Shown piece by piece: positions 6,541 to 10,444 of a stretch of 10,444 nucleotides of DNA. The translations under genes were made by a program, and so were the position numbers. The notes beneath the pieces were generated by a model, which saw only the letters and a list, made by a program, of their open reading frames with translations, searched no databases and had not been told where the DNA came from. Every line of letters begins with the position of its first letter. Position 1 is the stretch's first letter. The stretch lies in assembly GCA_023427355.1 (NCBI GenBank), contig JAEZBK010000308.1, positions 1 through 10,444 on the forward strand. The letters are read 5' to 3'. The stretch is from Pseudomonadota bacterium. GTDB lineage: Bacteria > Pseudomonadota > Alphaproteobacteria > Micropepsales > Micropepsaceae.

Positions 6541-8315
6541 CGCCGCGGGTCGTCGCCGTTATCCAGGCGCGGATGGGCTCTACGCGCCTGCCCGGCAAGG
6601 TGCTGAAGCCCATCGCGGGCAAGCCTTTGCTCTGGCACATTGTGCACCGCCTCAGGGGCTGCGCGCGCATCGAGGACATCGCCATCGCCACCAGCACCAA
6701 TCCGCGCGACGATGCCATTGTGGAGTGGGGTGCCCATGAAAGCGTGACAGTTGTGCGTGGGCCGGAAGACGATGTCCTGGCCCGCTTCGCCCGCGCCGCC
6801 GAGGCGCTTGATGCCGACATCATCGTACGCGTGTCGTCGGACGCCCCTTTCATAGATGCCGGCTTCGTGGATCACCTGATCGCCACCCTGGTCGAACAGG
6901 ATGGTGATTATGTGCTGATGGAAGAAGGCACCGAATGCGCCCATGATGGCGTAGACCCCTTCTCGCGCCGCGGGCTGGACAAGCTGATGATGGACGCCGG
7001 AAACGACCCGACGGCACGCGAGCATGTCACCGGTTATTTCAAGCTGCATCCCGATTTCGTGAAGATTGTGCGCGCCGCGCCCTATCCCGCGCTGGCCCGC
7101 AAGGGCGCGCGCATCACCATAGATACACCAGACGACCTGGCCTTTGTCGAAGCGGTTCATGCCCGCATGTCGGCCAAGGCTGGCGAGGCGTCGCTGGCCG
7201 ACCTTCTGCTGCTTCTGGAGCGCGAACCGGAACTGGCCCGCATCAATGCCCATGTGAAACAGAAGCCCATCGTGCCGACGGGCGGACTGGCCCTGATCCG
7301 TTGCGATGGCGGCGGCAAATTTGGCTATGGCCACGTCAAGCGCATGGTGTCGCTGGCGCGCGCGCTGCGCGACCGCGAGAGCATAGGAGCGGTCTTTGCC
7401 GTCCATGGCACGGTGGATGCCCTGACCCCCATTCGCCGCGCCGGATTCGAAGCGCAACTGCTGACGGATGACGACCACCTGTCCGATCTGGCCGCGCGCC
7501 TGAAGCCGCAGATTCTGCTGATGGATTGCCGCGAAGGCCCCTCGCGGGATCAGCTGGAACGCCTTGCCGCCGGCATTCCCGTCAGTGCGGTCATGGACGA
7601 TGGTTCGGAACGCCGCCTGGCTGTGGATTTTGCCTATTATCCTCCGGTGCCACAGGTCAGGGCGCTGGACTGGACTGGCGCGCGCACCGTGCCACGCATC
7701 GGCTGGGAATGGTCGCTTACCGGCCTCAACCCGCACCTGACCCCGGCGCGGGCCCTGGCTGCGCGTCCCACGCTTCTGGTTGCGATGGGCGGCAGCGATC
7801 CTTTCGGCCTGACGTTGCGGGCGGCACAGGCGCTGGTGCATATCGATCCGGCCTGGCGCGTGCGTTTTGTCATCGGCAGCGGAATGAAGGACGCTCAGAA
7901 GGTTGCCGCCGCCGTGGTGGCGCTGAGTGCCCGTTATGAGACCGTCGAGCATGCCGACGATCTGGCGCTGGAATATGCCCATGCCGATCTGGGCCTGTGC
8001 GCATTCGGCGTCACCGCCTATGAAATGGCGGCCTTCGGCGTGCCCGCCTTGTATCTGGGCCTGACCGAAGACCATGCCATGTCAGCGCGCGCCTTCGACG
8101 AGGCGGGTATGGGGCAGTTGCTGGGCACGATTGACGATGTGACCGACGGCCAGATCGCGCGCGCCGTGCATGACCTGTTGCAGGATGCCCCTCGCCGCCG
8201 CCTGATGCGCAAGGTTGGCCTGAGTCTGGTGGATGGCGAAGGCGCAGGCCGCATCGCCGCCGATCTGGCGCAGGCATTGAAGGAAGAACAGGCGCCGCTC
8301 AAGGCGTCGCAATAA
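6537..8315 (+). CDS. Fusion of SpsF-like cytidylyltransferase and PseG/SpsG-like UDP-sugar hydrolase
   Basis: This 592-residue protein joins two enzymes. Residues 1 to about 240 are a nucleotidyltransferase of the CMP-sialic acid synthetase/SpsF type. The nucleotide-binding loop is QARMGSTRLPGK (10-21), with RVSSDAPF (98-105) and TIDTPDDL (194-201) further on. Residues from about 250 to the end resemble PseG, a GT-B-fold hydrolase that removes UDP from a diacetamido-trideoxy sugar before the NeuB-type step. RCDGGGKFGYGHVKR (255-269) contains His266, which matches the catalytic histidine of the PseG GxGHxxR motif. GGSDP (418-422) and TAYEMAAFGVPAL (493-505) fit the nucleotide-binding half. The GTG start overlaps the NeuB stop by 4 bases, with AAGGG a little upstream. 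One polypeptide would thus act both before and after the synthase. The substrate is not established. The stop overlaps the convergent glycosyltransferase gene by 17 bases. Confidence 0.9.
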   Translation: MTPRVVAVIQARMGSTRLPGKVLKPIAGKPLLWHIVHRLRGCARIEDIAIATSTNPRDDAIVEWGAHESVTVVRGPEDDVLARFARAAEALDADIIVRVSSDAPFIDAGFVDHLIATLVEQDGDYVLMEEGTECAHDGVDPFSRRGLDKLMMDAGNDPTAREHVTGYFKLHPDFVKIVRAAPYPALARKGARITIDTPDDLAFVEAVHARMSAKAGEASLADLLLLLEREPELARINAHVKQKPIVPTGGLALIRCDGGGKFGYGHVKRMVSLARALRDRESIGAVFAVHGTVDALTPIRRAGFEAQLLTDDDHLSDLAARLKPQILLMDCREGPSRDQLERLAAGIPVSAVMDDGSERRLAVDFAYYPPVPQVRALDWTGARTVPRIGWEWSLTGLNPHLTPARALAARPTLLVAMGGSDPFGLTLRAAQALVHIDPAWRVRFVIGSGMKDAQKVAAAVVALSARYETVEHADDLALEYAHADLGLCAFGVTAYEMAAFGVPALYLGLTEDHAMSARAFDEAGMGQLLGTIDDVTDGQIARAVHDLLQDAPRRRLMRKVGLSLVDGEGAGRIAADLAQALKEEQAPLKASQ

Positions 8316-9786
8316 GACGAGCGGCCTTTTCGAGCGTATCGGTCCAGTTGCCGCGCACATCGGGCATGACGCAAGTACAGGCCGGCGCAAACGGTTCATG
8401 CGTTTGGCCAAGGGCCGTCCAGCTTGTGTCGTAGAGAACCTTGAATGTCGGGATCCCCGCTCCTGCCGACAGCCAGGACACGGCAGTCGGTGCGGTGACG
8501 ACCGCATCCAGCGCCGACAGAAGAGCGCAAGCCCGGTCCATCTCCTGCTTCTGGTCAATACCCTTGGGCACCAGGATCGTCCGGCCGCTCATCGTCTCCA
8601 GCGCGTCGATCTCGTCCGCTGTCGCGTCATACTGCACACAGACCGGCGTACCGGGCATGATGCGCAAGAAATGGGCCCAGGCCTCCAGCGGCGCATACTG
8701 GAGAGAGCGGTGACCGCCCGACTTGCCCGACCGCCAGCACAGCCCGACCGCCTGCGCGCCGAACTGGGCCCTCCAATGCGTGGCTTGCGCCTCATCGGGC
8801 AGGAGAAAGCGATGCGGTGACGGAAAGGTGTCGGCACGGCGGCGCAGATATCTGGGCAGGCTGCCCATGGGGATCGCCGCCGTGGCGCCACCGGCCTGTT
8901 TCAACCATCCGTAATCGGCCGTGACGCCTTCCGGGGCGCTCCTCAGAACCCAAGGCCTAACTGTCACGCCGGGAAAGGATCGGGCAAACAGAGAAACCAG
9001 GCGCGGCTCGCATTCCAAAATCACGCTGCCACCTTCGGCGGCGGCGCGCGCCGCAAGGTCAGGCATCAAACTGGCGAAGAGAAGCTGGTCGCCCACGCCC
9101 TGTTCGGCCCGCACCAGCAGGCGGGTTTTTTTGAGAGAGCCGCCCGTCCATTGAGGCAAGCGTTGTTCGGTGGATGGCACCTTGCCCGGCACCGACAGGC
9201 GCGCTTCATAATCGCGCCAGCCGTCTTTCAGGTTGCCTTCCAGGAAATGCAGTATCGCGCGGTTGAGCCTGGCCTGTGCGTTGCGCGGCTCCGCCCGGAT
9301 AGCCGCATCGTACAATGTTCGCGCTTCGCCCCGCTCGCCCGTATCACAGAGAAGGTCAGCCAGGTTGACCATGGCCGGGGCGTAACCGGGGTGAGCCGCA
9401 AGGGCGGCGCGATAGCAGCGAACAGCGTTCGCCACGTCGCCTTTTTCGCGATAAGCCGATCCCAGGGTCAGCGCTGCCTCCGGTGCCGCATCTATCGCCG
9501 GTTCAAGAAGCGCGATGGCGGCATCGAACTGACTGGTGCCGCGCAGGAGATTGGCCAGGTTGACCAGTGCCTCGATCCGGCCAGGTTCGATTTCCAGAAC
9601 GCGACGGTAAAACAGCTCGGCGGGACCAGGCATGCCCAAGGCCCCTGCGGTATGGCCCAGTGCAAAAAGAATCCGGGGATTTGCGGGATCCGACGCCAGC
9701 GCCATCTCGAAGCGCTCGATGGCTTCCAGATGCTTTCCCTGCGCAGACAGCGTCAGGCCCTGGTCGTAATGCGCGGCAGCTTGCAT
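8299..9786 (-). CDS. TPR-containing glycosyltransferase, FlmG-like (candidate flagellin glycosyltransferase)
   Basis: From ATG 9786 this is a 495-residue protein. Residues about 3-190 form roughly five tetratricopeptide repeats, seen as regularly spaced A-L-G/N-x3-L and A...Y/F...A...P patterns, for example AIERFEMALASDP (22-34) and AVRCYRAALAAHP (121-133). The C-terminal part resembles the GT-B glycosyltransferase domain that follows TPRs in this family: AEQGVGDQLLFASL (227-240), GLCWRSGKSGGHRS (348-361) and VVTAPTAVSWLSAGAGIPT (429-447). Caulobacter FlmG has this same TPR-plus-GT layout, binds flagellins through the TPRs and transfers a nonulosonic acid. That role is inferred here from domain order and neighbours, not from alignment. 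GTG 9792 would add two residues; ATG is preferred, although no good Shine-Dalgarno is seen. Its promoter should lie in the 99-base gap shared with the divergent gene at 9886. Confidence 0.85.
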   Translation of the reverse strand: MQAAAHYDQGLTLSAQGKHLEAIERFEMALASDPANPRILFALGHTAGALGMPGPAELFYRRVLEIEPGRIEALVNLANLLRGTSQFDAAIALLEPAIDAAPEAALTLGSAYREKGDVANAVRCYRAALAAHPGYAPAMVNLADLLCDTGERGEARTLYDAAIRAEPRNAQARLNRAILHFLEGNLKDGWRDYEARLSVPGKVPSTEQRLPQWTGGSLKKTRLLVRAEQGVGDQLLFASLMPDLAARAAAEGGSVILECEPRLVSLFARSFPGVTVRPWVLRSAPEGVTADYGWLKQAGGATAAIPMGSLPRYLRRRADTFPSPHRFLLPDEAQATHWRAQFGAQAVGLCWRSGKSGGHRSLQYAPLEAWAHFLRIMPGTPVCVQYDATADEIDALETMSGRTILVPKGIDQKQEMDRACALLSALDAVVTAPTAVSWLSAGAGIPTFKVLYDTSWTALGQTHEPFAPACTCVMPDVRGNWTDTLEKAARLIATP

Positions 9787-9885
9787 GGCCACAGTGTCGC
9801 AAGCCTGCCCTTAAGGCCCCGTTAAGCGAGATTTTCCTTGCGGTGATTAGGCCCGCCTTAACGTGATGGCCCGGAAACTGGCTCC
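9787..9885. promoter_or_regulatory. Divergent intergenic region upstream of the TPR glycosyltransferase and the right-edge gene
   Basis: This 99-base gap must carry start signals for two divergent genes. It holds three TTAA words at 9811-9814, 9822-9825 and 9858-9861, the first two forming a CtrA-like pair. A sigma-54 type GG-N10-GC promoter was looked for on the plus strand and none fits; TGGC at 9867-9870 has no partner at the right distance. No clear sigma-70 pair was found. Confidence 0.55.
9811..9825. promoter_or_regulatory. CtrA-like binding box, TTAA-N7-TTAA
   Basis: The sequence TTAAGGCCCCGTTAA is an exact match to the core of the CtrA response-regulator consensus TTAA-N7-TTAA, readable on both strands. 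It lies 24 bases from the TPR glycosyltransferase start and 60 bases from the start at 9886. CtrA controls many flagellar genes in Caulobacter and relatives. The usual C after the second TTAA is absent on the plus strand (G instead). The match is direct; binding is inference. Confidence 0.5.
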
Positions 9886-10444
9886 ATGAGCGGTATAGAC
9901 CCGTCCGTCCTTCTGGGCTTCTACCAGGCCCAACGCAATGCGAGCCCCTCCGCCATCGCCGCGGGCAATCGCAATGTCGCGGCCATGCGGGCACAGGCGA
10001 ACAAGCCGCTGCAGGATCCGCCCTGGAACACACCGACACCGACCAACGCCAAGACCGATGCGAAGGTCCTGTCCACCACCCAGTTCCTGGACACCTCCAA
10101 GGTGCCCAAATCCGCAGGCGCAACCGACGAGACCAAGACGGCACAGGACAACGCCAAACTGTTCGCGCTTTACAGCGCGGTGAATACGCTGGCCTACATC
10201 ACCAAGATGGCGCAGAACGCCAAGGCCACCTCCGGCCAGCTTGCTGGCCTCAACGCCCGTTTCCAGACCGGGCTTGAGGAGGTGATGGGCTACCTCAACG
10301 GCACCAAGTTCAACAATTACACACTGCAGGCAGCCAAGCCGTCCGACCAGGTCATCTCGTCCGCCGCCGTGACCTTCAGCGACTACAGCTACAAGACCAA
10401 ACAGCTCGTCACCAACAGCAATATCAACGCGCCCCTGTCCGGCC
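9886..10444 (+). CDS. 5' part of an alanine/asparagine-rich protein, possibly a FlaEY-like flagellar protein (runs off the window)
   Basis: An open frame starts at ATG 9886 and stays open for 186 codons to the window end, so only the N-terminus is visible. It is the only start in frame, since a TAA lies just upstream at 9859-9861. The protein begins MSGIDPSVLLGFYQAQ, then has a Pro/Thr/Lys-rich linker (about residues 40-85). A helical stretch follows, with LFALYSAVNTLAYI and LNARFQTGLEEVMGYLN (about 92-138), and then Ser/Thr/Asn-rich sequence. There is no signal peptide or membrane helix, as for flagellar axial or type III-exported proteins. I do not recognise it firmly. The LFALY...FQ.GL.E pattern recalls FlaEY-annotated proteins of Caulobacter, which lie next to flagellin-modification genes. 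That would fit the neighbouring FlmG-like gene but is only a guess. Low AT content and strong G/C third positions support a real gene. Confidence 0.72.
   Translation, partial: MSGIDPSVLLGFYQAQRNASPSAIAAGNRNVAAMRAQANKPLQDPPWNTPTPTNAKTDAKVLSTTQFLDTSKVPKSAGATDETKTAQDNAKLFALYSAVNTLAYITKMAQNAKATSGQLAGLNARFQTGLEEVMGYLNGTKFNNYTLQAAKPSDQVISSAAVTFSDYSYKTKQLVTNSNINAPLSG

Noticed and set aside
6400..6560. Frameshift or truncation explaining the short NeuB-family protein
   Set aside because: The reading frame ends in a GTGA overlap with an intact downstream gene and no SAF-like sequence follows in any frame, so the short form appears genuine.
6519..8075. A 518-codon open frame on the minus strand opposite the cytidylyltransferase-PseG fusion
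   Set aside because: The plus strand here has clear enzyme motifs along its whole length. The minus-strand translation is His/Gln/Arg/Gly-rich without family motifs, as expected for a shadow frame in GC-rich DNA.
8299..8360. Terminator between the convergent genes
   Set aside because: No inverted repeat followed by a T-run was found; the apparent CGAG words there are direct, not inverted, repeats.
9862..9886. Sigma-54 (-24/-12) flagellar promoter before the gene at 9886
   Set aside because: TGGC at 9867-9870 has no GC at the required 10-base spacing (GG occurs instead), and the TTGC at 9838-9841 has no GG partner.

Overview
The window is a GC-rich, gene-dense piece of a bacterial chromosome that looks like a surface-glycan or flagellin-glycosylation island from an alphaproteobacterium, probably Caulobacterales or a related flagellated lineage. 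That placement is an inference. It rests on codon and GC character, a FlmG-like TPR glycosyltransferase, nonulosonic-acid genes, a perfect CtrA-like TTAA-N7-TTAA box, and a possible FlaEY-like flagellar gene at the right edge.

Layout. Positions 12-5609 hold six genes on the minus strand, read right to left: a SAM methyltransferase (4677-5609), a sulfotransferase (3859-4680), a zinc-finger C-methyltransferase-type enzyme (2636-3802), the two halves of a split transketolase (1719-2639 and 761-1726), and an SDR oxidoreductase (12-764). Four of the five junctions overlap by 4-8 bases; the exception is a 56-base gap at 3803-3858. A 58-base AT-rich gap (5610-5667) separates this operon from two plus-strand genes that overlap at GTGA. 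The first is a NeuB-family sialic-acid-type synthase without the usual C-terminal SAF domain (5668-6540). The second is a fusion of an SpsF-like cytidylyltransferase and a PseG-like UDP-sugar hydrolase (6537-8315). The fusion meets the minus-strand TPR glycosyltransferase (8299-9786) tail to tail with a 17-base overlap. A 99-base divergent gap (9787-9885) carries the CtrA-like box and leads to a plus-strand gene (from 9886) that runs off the end of the window.

How the genes may work together (inference). PseG-like hydrolysis would free a sugar from UDP, the NeuB-like enzyme would condense it with phosphoenolpyruvate to a nonulosonic acid, and the SpsF-like domain would activate it with CTP. 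The TPR glycosyltransferase could then place it on flagellin. The minus-strand operon could build or decorate the glycan: the transketolase pair moving a two-carbon ketol unit, the SDR reducing or oxidising a sugar, and the two methyltransferases and the sulfotransferase adding methyl and sulfate groups. Early nonulosonate steps (PseB/PseC/PseH or LegB/LegC/LegH types) are not in the window. No RNA genes, insertion sequences, CRISPR arrays or convincing terminators were seen.
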